A stretch of DNA of 64,000 nucleotides from Selenihalanaerobacter shriftii (GCF_900167185.1 NZ_FUWM01000007.1:1-64000), one strand, 5' to 3'. Counted from the first letter of the stretch, positions 34,382-44,525 are shown. Numbers and translations: made by a program. The notes: generated from the letters alone by a model not told the origin.

Positions 34382-34979
34382 CACCTACCTTTAGTCTTTC
34401 TAACTTGGTATCTCCATTAACCTGTAGCCTATCTAAATCAATATAAGCAGTAAAACTATCACCGGTTAACTTTATATTCTTCTTTTTTTGAATAATTACT
34501 ACATTGCCCTTACCTTGCCAATGATTCTTACTTTGATTCCAATTTAAAAGATCAGCCTTTACTTTAAGTCCTTCTTTCATTACACTTAGAGGAGGAAAGA
34601 ATTCTAATCTGCCTTCTTTAGGATAATAAATCCCCTTAGCTGCCACTAATGTAACATTTGGTTTATCTTGATCTTTTTGCTCATCAAATACTTTGGCTTT
34701 TATCTTTCTAAGTTGAAGATGACTCTGATTATTTAGTTGAATCATCTTTTCAGCCTCTAACTTTAACTTAGTAGTCTTATCTACATTATAAACTTTTAAT
34801 AAAGCATCACTAATTTCCTTCTGGGGAACTTCCTTCTTTTCCTCTTTTTTAATTTCTTCTTTCTTTGGCTGAGAAGATTTAGTATTAGAATTATCTGCCA
34901 TATTATCATTATTCATACTAAAAAAAAGTCCACCAGCTATTAGTAATATAATAAGTACTCCTATTAACCTACGCCACAC
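34365..34979 (-). CDS. lptC: LPS export protein LptC
   Basis: 204 residues. One N-terminal membrane helix, a Lys/Glu-rich linker at about 35-60, then an OstA-like periplasmic domain (LRKIKAKVFDEQ, VAAKGIYYPKEGRLEFF, NHWQGKGNVVIIQKKKNIKL). It couples the LptBFG machine to LptA. GTG start with GGGGGGAAGA just upstream. The operon order lptC-lptA-lptB-permease is as in proteobacteria for the first three. Confidence 0.9.
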   Translation of the reverse strand: MWRRLIGVLIILLIAGGLFFSMNNDNMADNSNTKSSQPKKEEIKKEEKKEVPQKEISDALLKVYNVDKTTKLKLEAEKMIQLNNQSHLQLRKIKAKVFDEQKDQDKPNVTLVAAKGIYYPKEGRLEFFPPLSVMKEGLKVKADLLNWNQSKNHWQGKGNVVIIQKKKNIKLTGDSFTAYIDLDRLQVNGDTKLERLKVGDEVDF

Positions 34980-35000
34980 TCTTCCCCCCCTATCTATAAA

Positions 35001-35906
35001 TCAATTATTTCTAAGATCAGGCGAATACTTCCAACGGTTATGTGCCCATAACCACTGTGTCGGATATTCTCTAATTATATCCTCTAAAGTAGCCGTTAAC
35101 TCTCTAATTTTTTTATTAGTCTCTTCTTCGGTAATATTCCTTTTTACTTTCACCGGCTCCCTAATAAATATCTTATGTTTTCCAATTTCTTGTCTAGCAA
35201 TATATACCGGAATAATTGTAGAATTAGTTCGAGCCGCTAATGCCACTGGTCCTAACTCAACTCTAGCCTTTAACCCAAAAAATTCTGTATAATGATCAGA
35301 ATGTCTAGATTTTTGGTCTCCTAACATAAAAAGTCCTTCACCCTGCTGTAAAACCCTATAAGCCTTTTTAACAACCATACCTTTATTAGAAAAGATATCT
35401 ATCCCTTTCTCTTCTCTAGTCCGTAGAATATGATCATTAATTAATTCAATACCTTGGTCTCTAGCTAAAGCATTAATAGAAAAACCTTTCAAAGCTAAAG
35501 CAGCTCCTAAAAGCTCCCAATTACCAAAGTGACCTGTAAAGAGAACAAATCCCTCTTTTTGCTGTTGAGCTTCTTTTAAATGTTCTATTCCTTCTATTTC
35601 TATAACTTCATCTACATTTTCCTCTGTAAGTTGTGAAAGGCGTAGAAACTCAATTAAAACCATTCCTAGGTGACGAAAATTAGCTTTAGTTAATTGATCT
35701 GCTTCTACATCATCTACCTCTAAGGCCAATTTTAAATTCTTAATAGCAATTTGCCGTCTGGTTTTAAGTAGAATATAGACTAAATCGCCAAACCTCTTTC
35801 CTATAAAATATGCAAGAGGCTCTGGTACTAGATTAACTACTATCTCTAGTAATCGATATAGCATATAGATTATTATATCCTTCACCTTCTCCAGCCCCTT
35901 TACCAA
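35001..35906 (-). CDS. Lipid A late acyltransferase (LpxL/HtrB family)
   Basis: 301 residues. The HX4E catalytic motif is HFGNWE, followed by LARDQGIELINDHI, FMLGDQKSRHS and a C-terminal WLWAHNRWKYSP. It adds a secondary acyl chain to Kdo-lipid A. The annotated start is a TTG directly after the kdsC stop. A GTG at residue 8 or an ATG at residue 15 could also serve, and the exact N-terminus is uncertain. Only one late acyltransferase is in the window, so the lipid A may be penta-acylated or a second enzyme lies elsewhere. Confidence 0.92.
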   Translation of the reverse strand: MVKGLEKVKDIIIYMLYRLLEIVVNLVPEPLAYFIGKRFGDLVYILLKTRRQIAIKNLKLALEVDDVEADQLTKANFRHLGMVLIEFLRLSQLTEENVDEVIEIEGIEHLKEAQQQKEGFVLFTGHFGNWELLGAALALKGFSINALARDQGIELINDHILRTREEKGIDIFSNKGMVVKKAYRVLQQGEGLFMLGDQKSRHSDHYTEFFGLKARVELGPVALAARTNSTIIPVYIARQEIGKHKIFIREPVKVKRNITEEETNKKIRELTATLEDIIREYPTQWLWAHNRWKYSPDLRNN

Positions 35907-36437
35907 TTAAAGTAGCTTCTCCCATTTTCCTTGCATCTTTAATATTAATTCAATAACCTCTCTTATGGCTCCACGGCCACCATCTTTCTTAGTTATATAG
36001 TCAGCCTCTTCTTTCACTTCATTAACTCCATTAGCTACAGTTAAGGCTAACCCCACTCTTCTTAAGAGTAATAGATCATTTAAATCATCACCAATATAAG
36101 CTACCTCTTCTGAATCTAGATCATATTTACTTAATAATTGGTTAAAGGTAGCTACTTTATCCTTAATCCCTTGATGGACTTCAGTAATAGCTAACTCTTT
36201 AGCTCTACGAGTCACTGCTTCAGACTCACGCCCCGTAATGATAGCTACTTCAATTCCAGCCTCTTGAGCTAACTTAATCCCTTTCCCATCTTGCACATGA
36301 AAAAACTTCATCTCCTGACCATCATTACCTAATATAATTCTCCCATCAGTCAATACACCATCTACGTCGGTTATGAATAGTTTGATATTTGTTGCCTTAC
36401 TCGTTAGTTGCTGCCGATTTGTTACTTCATCTTGCAT
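35907..36437 (-). CDS. kdsC: Kdo-8-phosphate phosphatase KdsC
   Basis: 176 residues of the HAD superfamily C0 type. FITDVDGVLTDG carries the nucleophile Asp, IITGRES motif II, and VAYIGDDLNDLLLLRRVG motif IV. It hydrolyses Kdo-8-P to Kdo. I use the ATG at 36437 because AAGGGGTG precedes it by six bases; the GTG at 36446 lies in that site. A TTGACA-type repeat separates it from kdsD. Confidence 0.95.
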   Translation of the reverse strand: MQDEVTNRQQLTSKATNIKLFITDVDGVLTDGRIILGNDGQEMKFFHVQDGKGIKLAQEAGIEVAIITGRESEAVTRRAKELAITEVHQGIKDKVATFNQLLSKYDLDSEEVAYIGDDLNDLLLLRRVGLALTVANGVNEVKEEADYITKKDGGRGAIREVIELILKMQGKWEKLL

Positions 36438-36457
36438 ATAAAGCACCCCTTTTTTTT

Positions 36458-36491
36458 AATTGACAATTGACAGTTGACAATTGTCAATTAA
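36458..36491. repeat. TTGACAA-type tandem heptads between kdsD and kdsC
   Basis: TTGACAA, TTGACAG, TTGACAA and TTGTCAA follow each other, ending at the kdsD stop codon. Same family as 662-692, 1192-1222 and 8958-8991. Confidence 0.7.
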
Positions 36492-37463
36492 TTAGAATAC
36501 TCCTGCTTTAAGTAAATCTTGGAAATTAACCATACCAATTGGTTTTCTATCTCCATCTACAACTGGTAGGTCATTAATCTCTTTATCCTGCATTATCTTA
36601 ACAGCTTCCACTGCTAATTTATCAGCAGTAATTGCCGTAGGGTTAGCAGACATGATTTTTTGTGCTGATAATTTCAATAAATCAGGTGACTCTTCTAGCT
36701 GACGTCTGACATCACCGTCAGTAATAATTCCTACTAATTTTTCATCTTTATCTATAATATTAGCAGCTCCCATTTGAGTAGAAGTCATTGTAAATAATAC
36801 TTCTTTTAATGGCTGCTTTTGATTTACTACTGGATTCCTCTCTCTAACATGCATTACATCGTCAACCTTTAGTAATAATTTTTTACCTAGACTTCCTCCT
36901 GGATGATAAAGTGCAAAATCTTCAGGTTGAAAATCTTTAGATTCTAAAAGAGCTACTGCTAAGGCATCACCTAATGCTAAAGTAGCTGTAGTACTGGCCG
37001 TTGGAGCCAAGCCTAACGGACATGCTTCCTCTTCTACACTAGTATCTAAATAATAATCAGCATTTTCAGCTAAAGTAGAATTAACATCTCCGGTTAAGGC
37101 TATAATCTGAGCTCCAATTCGCTTAATTACCGGCAGAATTTCAATAATCTCTTTGGTTTCTCCACTATTAGAAAGAGCAAATACGATGTCTTTGGCTGTT
37201 ACCATTCCTAAATCTCCATGAATAGCTTCACCAGGATGCAAAAAGAATGAAGGGGTCCCAGTACTAGAAAAAGTAGCTGATAATTTCTGAGCTATCAACC
37301 CGGACTTACCCATTCCAGTCATGATTACTCTCCCAGGACATTCTAAGATTACTTCTACTAATTCAACAAAGGTCCCATTAATTGAATCACTTAAATTTCT
37401 TATAGCTTCAGCTTCTATATCTAAGACTCTACGTGCTTGTCTCTTGATTTTTTTGGAATTCAC
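36492..37463 (-). CDS. kdsD: Arabinose-5-phosphate isomerase KdsD
   Basis: 323 residues. SIS domain at about 30-175 (VIMTGMGKSGLIAQKLSATF, FFLHPGEAIHGDLG, SNSGETKEIIE) and two CBS domains from about 200 (VDDVMHVRERNPVV, KIMSANPTAITADKLA). It converts ribulose-5-P to arabinose-5-P, the first step to Kdo. GTG start with GGAGGG seven bases away. It is 3 bp after kdsA, so the whole Kdo pathway (kdsB, A, D, C) is in one run. Confidence 0.95.
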   Translation of the reverse strand: MNSKKIKRQARRVLDIEAEAIRNLSDSINGTFVELVEVILECPGRVIMTGMGKSGLIAQKLSATFSSTGTPSFFLHPGEAIHGDLGMVTAKDIVFALSNSGETKEIIEILPVIKRIGAQIIALTGDVNSTLAENADYYLDTSVEEEACPLGLAPTASTTATLALGDALAVALLESKDFQPEDFALYHPGGSLGKKLLLKVDDVMHVRERNPVVNQKQPLKEVLFTMTSTQMGAANIIDKDEKLVGIITDGDVRRQLEESPDLLKLSAQKIMSANPTAITADKLAVEAVKIMQDKEINDLPVVDGDRKPIGMVNFQDLLKAGVF

Positions 37464-37466
37464 TAT

Positions 37467-38294
37467 TTAGCCCTCCTTAACGATCTTATCTATGGCTTTA
37501 GCTTGGCGTAAAATATTCTCTAATTCATCTATTCGAACCATATTTGGTCCATCGCAGAGAGCCTCTTTAGGTTGGTCATGAACTTCCATAAATAAAGCAT
37601 CTATCCCAGCACCGATTGCTGCTCTAGTTAAGTATGGTACGTATTCTCTTTCACCAGCAGATTTGTCTCCAGAACCTCCAGGTAATTGAACACTATGAGT
37701 TGCATCAAAGACCACAGGATAGCCTGTCTGTCTCATTCGTGGTAAAGACCGCATATCTACTACTAAATTATTATATCCAAAAGAGACTCCACGTTCAGTT
37801 AACAAGATTTTTCCATTTCCTGTGCTTTCTATCTTTTCTACTACATTATCAATATCCCATGGAGCTAAAAATTGTCCTTTCTTTACATTAACTACCGCTC
37901 CAGTTGCTCCTACAGCAGTTACTAAATCAGTTTGACGAGAAAGAAAAGCTGGAATCTGCATAATATCTAATACATCTGCAGCCTTTTTAGCTTCTTCAAT
38001 TGTATGCACATCTGATAAGACAGGTAGATCTAACTCCTGTTTCACTTTCTCTAAAGTCTTTAGACCATCCTCTAAACCAGGCCCACGATAAGATTCAATA
38101 GAAGAACGATTAGCCTTATCATATGATGACTTAAAGACATATGGAATATCTAATCTATCTGTAATCTCTTTAACAGCTTCTCCTACCCTAAGACATCTTT
38201 CTTCACTTTCAATCGCACAAGGACCAGCTAATAAAACAAATCCATTCTCTCCTCCAAACTTAATATCTTCATTAAGTACAACCTCTTTAACCAT
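37467..38294 (-). CDS. kdsA: Kdo-8-phosphate synthase KdsA
   Basis: 275 residues, TIM-barrel. [44 protein letters not shown] and [12 protein letters not shown] match KdsA throughout. It condenses arabinose-5-P with phosphoenolpyruvate. Cysteine at the AGPCAIES position is consistent with a metal-dependent form. ATG with GGAGGAGA; adjacent to kdsB with no gap. Confidence 0.97.
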   Translation of the reverse strand: MVKEVVLNEDIKFGGENGFVLLAGPCAIESEERCLRVGEAVKEITDRLDIPYVFKSSYDKANRSSIESYRGPGLEDGLKTLEKVKQELDLPVLSDVHTIEEAKKAADVLDIMQIPAFLSRQTDLVTAVGATGAVVNVKKGQFLAPWDIDNVVEKIESTGNGKILLTERGVSFGYNNLVVDMRSLPRMRQTGYPVVFDATHSVQLPGGSGDKSAGEREYVPYLTRAAIGAGIDALFMEVHDQPKEALCDGPNMVRIDELENILRQAKAIDKIVKEG

Positions 38295-39032
38295 CTATAT
38301 CTCCTCCATTAATTCTCTTACTTTAACTAAATCCTCTTCTGTATCAACTCCAATAGAAGTATGTTTAGTTTCAACTACTTTGATCCGATATCCGTTCTCT
38401 AAAGCTCTTAATTGTTCTAATGACTCCATCTCCTCTAAAGATGTGCTCTCCATTTGAGCAAACTTTAATAGAAAATCTCTCTGATAAACATATAATCCAA
38501 TATGTTTATAAAACCTGCCTGCTTCTTGATTATCTCGCAGATGAGGAATTGGAGCCCGAGAAAAATAAAGAGCATAACCTTCTTTATCTGTAACTACCTT
38601 AACCAGGTTAGGATTATTTAATTCAGTTAAGCCTTTAATCTCTTTTTTTAATGTTCCCATAACTATTGCTTCATCTTTTAGTAAAGGCTTAACAGCCTCT
38701 TCGATCATTTCTGAAGCTATTAATGGCTCATCTCCCTGAATATTAACTATAATATCGGCTTCTATCTCAGTAGCTACTTCAGCCAATCTATCGGTCCCAG
38801 TTTGATGGTCTTTAGAAGTCATTACTACTTCTCCACCGAATTGATTAACAGCCTTTTGAATTCTTTGATCATCAGTAGCTACAATTACTCTATCTAAAAC
38901 CTCAGTTTGGCTTGTTCTTTTATAAACATGTTGGATCATAGGTTTACCACAGATATCCACTAATGGTTTACCTGGTAAACGTGTCGATGCATAACGAGCC
39001 GGGATAATCCCTACTACTTCCTTGTCTTCCAT
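38295..39032 (-). CDS. kdsB: CMP-Kdo synthetase KdsB
   Basis: 245 residues. [15 protein letters not shown] is the nucleotide-binding loop, followed by [14 protein letters not shown] and [11 protein letters not shown]. It activates Kdo with CTP for WaaA. It overlaps the end of lpxK by 19 bp, with GGAGGGAAGA as ribosome site. Confidence 0.97.
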   Translation of the reverse strand: MEDKEVVGIIPARYASTRLPGKPLVDICGKPMIQHVYKRTSQTEVLDRVIVATDDQRIQKAVNQFGGEVVMTSKDHQTGTDRLAEVATEIEADIIVNIQGDEPLIASEMIEEAVKPLLKDEAIVMGTLKKEIKGLTELNNPNLVKVVTDKEGYALYFSRAPIPHLRDNQEAGRFYKHIGLYVYQRDFLLKFAQMESTSLEEMESLEQLRALENGYRIKVVETKHTSIGVDTEEDLVKVRELMEEI

Positions 39033-40162
39033 CTTCTTCCCTCCATCTTAGATAATAACGTCTCAATTCTAACTTCTTCACCAAGTACTTCAACCTCAAT
39101 ACCTAATACCTTCACATCTATTGATTGTTCTTTAATTTTAACTACTAATTCTGATGACATACTTACAGCATCTTTTTCGGTAGTAATAATTAATTCTACA
39201 TCTTTTTCGATAGCTTTAGAAAAAATCTCAACGATCTCATCTTCTTGATATTGATGATGATCTTCGAATCTAATAGAATCTACTACATTAGCCCCTAAAT
39301 CAGTTAAAGTTTGTTCAAAAGATTTAGGATTGCCTATTCCTGAGACCGACATCACCTTTTTATCTGATAAGTCTAAATTGGAATCAAGATTAATCTCGCC
39401 TCCTAAACCACGTAAATAGGTAGGTGAATGAATAGTATCAAAAATAAGTGCCATATGATTATAATCATCAAGTTTAGCTCTAATCTTATTAATTTCATCT
39501 TGAGAGACTTGATCTACTTTAGTTATAAAGAAAACATCAGCTCGCTCTAAACTACATAAAGGTTCTCGCAAGGTCCCTCGAGGTATCATAGAGCCATTGG
39601 AAAAAGGATTTGTAGCATCAATTGCTACCACATCTATATCCCTATCTAACTTCCAATGCTGAAACCCATCATCTAACAGAATAATATCTGGTTCAAAATG
39701 TTTATAAGCATATCGTCCAGTAACTACCCGATCACTACCAATAATTATCGGTACATCAGGTAAACTCTGAGCTAACATAAAAGCCTCATCTCCAGCTTCT
39801 TTAGGAGTCATTAAGACCTGTTTCCCATCGGAAACTAACCCTATACCTCCTTCAAACTCTGCTTTATATCCTCTATTTAAAATAGCTACTTTTAAACCTC
39901 GAGCCTTAAATTTCCGAGCTAAAAATTGAGTAATCGGTGTCTTCCCAGTCCCACCTACACTTATATTGCCTATACTAATAATTGTACACGGAATATCATG
40001 AGACTTTTTAATCCCAAGATCATAAAGTTTAACTCTAATCTTTACCCCAATATAATATATATTAGCTAATATTGAACAAATAAATAGTACAATTCTGGCC
40101 ATAATTCCTTTCTTATGTCCTCTAATCACTTCTAATAGATAGTTCTCTAACTTATGATTCAT
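39014..40162 (-). CDS. lpxK: Tetraacyldisaccharide 4'-kinase LpxK
   Basis: About 382 residues. A membrane segment at about 20-40 is followed by the P-loop [28 protein letters not shown] and FFITKVDQV. It phosphorylates the lipid A disaccharide at the 4' position. The family is usually 310-340 residues; the N-terminus here is about 20 residues longer than usual and basic. ATG at 40162 is preferred over the TTG at 40171, since AGGATGG lies nine bases upstream. Confidence 0.95.
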   Translation of the reverse strand: MNHKLENYLLEVIRGHKKGIMARIVLFICSILANIYYIGVKIRVKLYDLGIKKSHDIPCTIISIGNISVGGTGKTPITQFLARKFKARGLKVAILNRGYKAEFEGGIGLVSDGKQVLMTPKEAGDEAFMLAQSLPDVPIIIGSDRVVTGRYAYKHFEPDIILLDDGFQHWKLDRDIDVVAIDATNPFSNGSMIPRGTLREPLCSLERADVFFITKVDQVSQDEINKIRAKLDDYNHMALIFDTIHSPTYLRGLGGEINLDSNLDLSDKKVMSVSGIGNPKSFEQTLTDLGANVVDSIRFEDHHQYQEDEIVEIFSKAIEKDVELIITTEKDAVSMSSELVVKIKEQSIDVKVLGIEVEVLGEEVRIETLLSKMEGRRWKTRK

Positions 40163-40176
40163 ATAAATCAACCATC

Positions 40177-40824
40177 CTATCGGTTTAATAGTTGTTTAGC
40201 TTCTTCTTCTGCTTCCATTAAATGCTTATCTACTTTTGCTACTTTCTTTTCAATTTCACTTTGATTAATATCACTCTCTATTTCTACAGCTTCACCAAAG
40301 AAAAGAACTGCCTTAGCAAATAAATACGGTAAATGAAATCGATCCCAACTATTAATCACCTTTCTCTTAGATAAAGCTACACCAACAGGAATAATTACAC
40401 TATTACTCTTCTTAGCTAAATAGACAGTTCCTGGCTTAGTCTTATGACGAGGTCCTCGGGGACCATCAGGAGTAATGGCAATATGATTTCCTTTTCGTAA
40501 GGTCTTAATTAACTTTAATAAAGACTTAACACTTCCTTTAGAAGTAGATCCTCTTACAACCTTCCAGCCTAACTTCTGCAAGACTCTACTTATATATTCG
40601 CCATCGCGACTCTGGCTAGCTAAACCATAATAACCTTTACGGCGAAAATAATAAATTGGCACTAACATTTTTCCATGCCAGAAGGTAAAAATCAAGCTTT
40701 TACCTTCTGCCTTTAATTCCTCTAATTTATCATTTCCAAACACCTGTAATCGTAAAGTTATATTAATTACTAAGACTAAGATTAAAGCAAATAAATAGAT
40801 GAAATAAGTCTTAATCTTCTTCAT
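40177..40824 (-). CDS. DUF374 lysophospholipid-acyltransferase-like protein
   Basis: 215 residues. One N-terminal membrane helix, then LIFTFWHGKMLVP with the conserved His, LASQSRDGEYISRVL and ITPDGPRGPRHKTKPG. This is the DUF374 group of the LPLAT superfamily. Its place between msbA and lpxK suggests lipid A or phospholipid acylation, though the HX4D motif of classical enzymes is altered to HGKM. A perfect 12-bp intragenic hairpin lies at 40679-40709. Confidence 0.85.
   Translation of the reverse strand: MKKIKTYFIYLFALILVLVINITLRLQVFGNDKLEELKAEGKSLIFTFWHGKMLVPIYYFRRKGYYGLASQSRDGEYISRVLQKLGWKVVRGSTSKGSVKSLLKLIKTLRKGNHIAITPDGPRGPRHKTKPGTVYLAKKSNSVIIPVGVALSKRKVINSWDRFHLPYLFAKAVLFFGEAVEIESDINQSEIEKKVAKVDKHLMEAEEEAKQLLNR
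40679..40709. other. Intragenic 12-bp perfect hairpin
   Basis: CAGAAGGTAAAA and TTTTACCTTCTG with a seven-base loop, inside codons 39-49 of the DUF374 gene. It is much stronger than expected in AT-rich coding DNA and may slow transcription or mark an RNA processing site. Confidence 0.5.
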
Positions 40825-40844
40825 AAAAAATCCTCCATAATCCT

Positions 40845-42581
40845 TTAATCGGCAAACTGTACTTCATATAAACTACTATATAAACCGCCTGTGGCTAATA
40901 ACTCTTCATGAGTACCTGTCTCTATAATTTCTCCTTCGTCTAAAACAACTATTCTATCCGCATTCAAAATCGTAGATAGTCTATGGGCAATTACAAATGT
41001 TGTTCGATTCTGCATTAATCTTTCTAGAGCCTCTTGTACTAATGCTTCTGATTCTGTATCTAAAGCAGAAGTAGCTTCATCTAAAATTAATATCTTAGGA
41101 TCTTTTAAAATAGCTCTAGCAATAGCAACTCGTTGTCGTTGTCCTCCGGATAGACTAGAGCCTCTTTCACTAACTGCAGTGTCATATCCATCTGAAAACT
41201 CCATTATGAATTCATGGGCATTAGCTGCCTTAGCTGCAGCAACAACCTCCTCTTTAACTCTATCAATAGAACCATAAGCAATATTATCCTTAACGGTACC
41301 TCCAAATAACATAGTCTCTTGGGGTACTATCCCCATTTTATCACGTAATGACCCAATAGTTAAATCCTTAATATTATATCCGTCTATTAAAACTTCACCA
41401 TTCTGTGGGTCATAGAATCTAGGAATTAAGTCGACTAGAGTAGATTTCCCAGCTCCACTAGGACCAACTAAAGCAACTACTTCACCAGGATTAGCTACTA
41501 AATCAATCCCTTTTAAAACCATTTCATCTTCATTATAACTAAACCACACATCTTTAAACTCAATCTTTCCATCAACCTCTCCTAATTCAATAGCTTCTTT
41601 CTTCTCTTTAATATCTACCTCTAAATCCATAATCTCAAAGATTCTATCTGCCGCTGCTAATGCTTGCTGAATAGTATTAGATAGCTTGCTTAAAGATTTA
41701 ATAGGACCAGAAATAGTAATTAATAACGTGAAGAAAGCTAATAACTCTCCGGGAGTCATATTGCCTTTAATTACTTCATAACCTCCATACCATAATACAA
41801 AAGTAAAGGCAAAAGAAGCTAAGATTTCTACAATTGGAGTCAGACTAGCACTTAATTGAGTATTCTTCATAGTAGCTCTAAAGTTTTCATGATTCTCTTG
41901 ACTAAACTTATCATACTCATACTCTTCCTGACCAAAGGCCTTAACTATTCTTACTCCAGTAATTGTTTCCTGTAAAACCTCAGTAATATCTGCTACCTTA
42001 GCCTGAACTCTTCTGCTCACTTTTCTTATTCGTTTGTTAAATTTAATAAATACATAAGTCACCGGTGGAAAAATAATTACAATCGCTAATGCTAATTTCC
42101 AACTTAAATAAAACAGATAACCAAGCCCTCCAACTAATGTAAATGTCTTATAAAATATACCGATTGCCCCAGAAACTATGGCACTCTGTAGTTTACCTAC
42201 GTCATTAGTTACTCGGGACATAATTTGACCTGTATTCATTTTGTCATAAAACTTTAATGATAAATGTTGCAGATGATGATATAAATCATTACGAACATCT
42301 CGGATAGCCTTTTGGGCTACATATGAGGTTAAATATTTCTGTGCGTAATAAGCAATTCCTTTGAGAAAAAAGACAACAATAATTCCTGCCGCAACCCAAC
42401 TTAATTTAACCAAACCTTCACCTGTATTTGAAATATTGTTAATCATAGTGTCAATTAAATCTTTAAATACCTTAATAAATAATACGGTTAAAAAGGAATG
42501 GAGCATCATTGCTACAATAGCTGTTGCTAGTCTTTTCCGATAAGGTTTAACATAATTTAATATACGTTTGATTAGTTCCAA
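40845..42581 (-). CDS. msbA: Lipid A flippase MsbA (ABC exporter)
   Basis: 578 residues. Six transmembrane helices in residues 1-310, then a nucleotide-binding domain with Walker A GPSGAGKST, signature SLSGGQRQRVAIARA, Walker B ILILDEATSALD and IAHRLST. The position between lpxB and lipid A modification genes identifies it as MsbA rather than a drug exporter. TTG start at 42581, two bases after the lpxB stop region, with AGGAGG about 12 bases upstream. Confidence 0.94.
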   Translation of the reverse strand: MELIKRILNYVKPYRKRLATAIVAMMLHSFLTVLFIKVFKDLIDTMINNISNTGEGLVKLSWVAAGIIVVFFLKGIAYYAQKYLTSYVAQKAIRDVRNDLYHHLQHLSLKFYDKMNTGQIMSRVTNDVGKLQSAIVSGAIGIFYKTFTLVGGLGYLFYLSWKLALAIVIIFPPVTYVFIKFNKRIRKVSRRVQAKVADITEVLQETITGVRIVKAFGQEEYEYDKFSQENHENFRATMKNTQLSASLTPIVEILASFAFTFVLWYGGYEVIKGNMTPGELLAFFTLLITISGPIKSLSKLSNTIQQALAAADRIFEIMDLEVDIKEKKEAIELGEVDGKIEFKDVWFSYNEDEMVLKGIDLVANPGEVVALVGPSGAGKSTLVDLIPRFYDPQNGEVLIDGYNIKDLTIGSLRDKMGIVPQETMLFGGTVKDNIAYGSIDRVKEEVVAAAKAANAHEFIMEFSDGYDTAVSERGSSLSGGQRQRVAIARAILKDPKILILDEATSALDTESEALVQEALERLMQNRTTFVIAHRLSTILNADRIVVLDEGEIIETGTHEELLATGGLYSSLYEVQFAD

Positions 42582-42583
42582 TC

Positions 42584-43717
42584 TTAATTCACTCCTCCTA
42601 CTTGTAGGACCATCTGAGCTACTTTCTTAATTGCTCCACCATCACCTAATTTAGTTACTACAGTCTGTAAATCTTTTTGAATCTGCTGATAGTATTCTGG
42701 TGAATCCAAAATTTTTAAGCTAGCTTCAACAATATTGTCTGGTTTCACTTCATCTTGTAATAATTCTGGAACTATTTCCTTCTCCATAATAATATTAGGC
42801 AACCCTACATATGGAATCTTAACCAGTAGATTGCCTAATAACCAGGTAAGCAGTGAAGTCTGATAAATAATTACCATAGGTGTCCCTAAACAAGCAGCTT
42901 CTAAAGTAGCCGTTCCTGAAGCTACAATAACCAATTTAGCTAAATCCATGACTTCATAAGAATGACCTGATACCATTCTAATATTAATTTCATAACCCGA
43001 AACTATTCTCTCTATTAGCTGCTGAGAAATAGTCTCAGCAACTGGTAAAACAAATTTAATATTCTTCCTTCTGCTTTGCAATATTTCTGCTGCTCTTAAC
43101 ATTGATGGTAATAGAGACTCAATCTCTTGTTCTCTACTCCCTGGTAAGAGCCCAACAATATCCTTATCTAAATCGACTAATTCATTAACCGATTCTTTTA
43201 AATTAAATTTTGACTCTACTATATCCAATAAAGGGTGTCCTACAAAGTTAACCTCTGCTCCAGCTTCATTATATACTTCAGCTTCCATAGGAAATACCGA
43301 AGCAATTTTAGCCTGACGTCGAGCCATCTTCTTAGCTCTCCATTTACCCCAAACCCAGGCTGAAGGAGCAAAGTAATTAACTGTTGGTACCCTTTTTTTC
43401 TTTGTTAATTTTGCTACTTTAAGATTAAAACCGGAGTAATCAACCAACAAGGCTACATCCGGTTTCTCTTGGTCAATTGTTTTTTCTAATTTATCTAAAA
43501 CCTGATACATTAAACGCAAGTGTTTTAAAGCTTCTATAAAACCGATGGTACTTAGCTTAGTAGGATCAAAAATAATATCAACTCCGGCTTCAGCCATCTG
43601 GGTACCACCAATACCTACAAATTCTAAATCATCATACTGCCTTTTCATCTCTTCAATAACATGGGCAGCATGCATATCACCAGAAGCTTCACCAGCTATT
43701 ACTAAAACTTTAGCCAT
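42584..43717 (-). CDS. lpxB: Lipid A disaccharide synthase LpxB
   Basis: 377 residues, GT19. VIAGEASGDMHAAHVI, FVGIGGTQMAEAG, YFAPSAWVWGKWRAKKM, FVGHPLLDIV, LLPGSREQEI and ASGTATLEAACLGTPMVI. It joins UDP-diacylglucosamine and lipid X. Good GAGGTGA site; 4 bp after lpxI. Confidence 0.97.
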   Translation of the reverse strand: MAKVLVIAGEASGDMHAAHVIEEMKRQYDDLEFVGIGGTQMAEAGVDIIFDPTKLSTIGFIEALKHLRLMYQVLDKLEKTIDQEKPDVALLVDYSGFNLKVAKLTKKKRVPTVNYFAPSAWVWGKWRAKKMARRQAKIASVFPMEAEVYNEAGAEVNFVGHPLLDIVESKFNLKESVNELVDLDKDIVGLLPGSREQEIESLLPSMLRAAEILQSRRKNIKFVLPVAETISQQLIERIVSGYEINIRMVSGHSYEVMDLAKLVIVASGTATLEAACLGTPMVIIYQTSLLTWLLGNLLVKIPYVGLPNIIMEKEIVPELLQDEVKPDNIVEASLKILDSPEYYQQIQKDLQTVVTKLGDGGAIKKVAQMVLQVGGVN

Positions 43718-43721
43718 TCTT

Positions 43722-44525
43722 TCACCTCATTGCTACAATAGAAATATTAGCTTTATTAGCCATCTGACAAACCTTTGCTTGATTTACAACAAAAGTTTTA
43801 CCAGCCTCAATTACAATTCCTTGCGCCTTAATCTCAATCAAATTTTTAATTGTTTCTATACCAATAGTAGGAATATCGAACCTAAAATCCTGGTCTGGTT
43901 TACTAACCTTAGCAACAATTGCACCTTCTGAAGTCAATTGGCCTCCTCTTAAGATAGCCTGGTCAGTACCTTCAATAGCCTCTACAGCTATTACTGCACT
44001 ATTCTTGACTACAACTGTTTGTCCAATGTCTAGATTACCAATTCCTTTAGCCATCTTAAACCCAAACTTCATATCTTTTAATTGCTCTTTAGTAGGTTTA
44101 ATCGAATTCAAAACTCCAGACTTAGGCAGTAACGTTTCTAAATAAGTTGTCTGTTCTTTTACCTCAATTCCTGCTTCTTTTAATTCATTTACTAAAGCTA
44201 ATAAGATAGCATCATCATTCTTCTCCTCTAGATTATTTAATAACTTCATCATTCTTGTATCAAACTCTAGAGTAAAAAGTAAGTCTTTATTTACTTTACC
44301 TACCATTACTATCTCTTTTATACCAGATTTCTGTAGTCTATTTATTATCTTATCTAACTGACCGACACTTATTTCATAATTCTCATCAACAATTTCACCT
44401 AATCTATCTGCTGGAGCTTGGTCAGTGATATTAATTGCCACTATCTCTTTATCATTATCTTTTGCAGCTTTAGCAAAAGATATTGGCAAATTTCCGTTTC
44501 CAGCAATCAGCCCCACTCTGTCCAT
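43722..44525 (-). CDS. lpxI: UDP-2,3-diacylglucosamine pyrophosphatase LpxI
   Basis: 267 residues of the DUF1009/LpxI family. VGLIAGNGNLPISFAKAAKD is at the start, then IVMVGKVNKDLLF, DDAILLALVNELKEAGI, and the C-terminal KPDQDFRFDIPTIGIETI catalytic region. It yields lipid X and UMP from UDP-diacylglucosamine, taking the place of LpxH of enterobacteria. It lies between lpxA and lpxB. Confidence 0.95.
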   Translation of the reverse strand: MDRVGLIAGNGNLPISFAKAAKDNDKEIVAINITDQAPADRLGEIVDENYEISVGQLDKIINRLQKSGIKEIVMVGKVNKDLLFTLEFDTRMMKLLNNLEEKNDDAILLALVNELKEAGIEVKEQTTYLETLLPKSGVLNSIKPTKEQLKDMKFGFKMAKGIGNLDIGQTVVVKNSAVIAVEAIEGTDQAILRGGQLTSEGAIVAKVSKPDQDFRFDIPTIGIETIKNLIEIKAQGIVIEAGKTFVVNQAKVCQMANKANISIVAMR

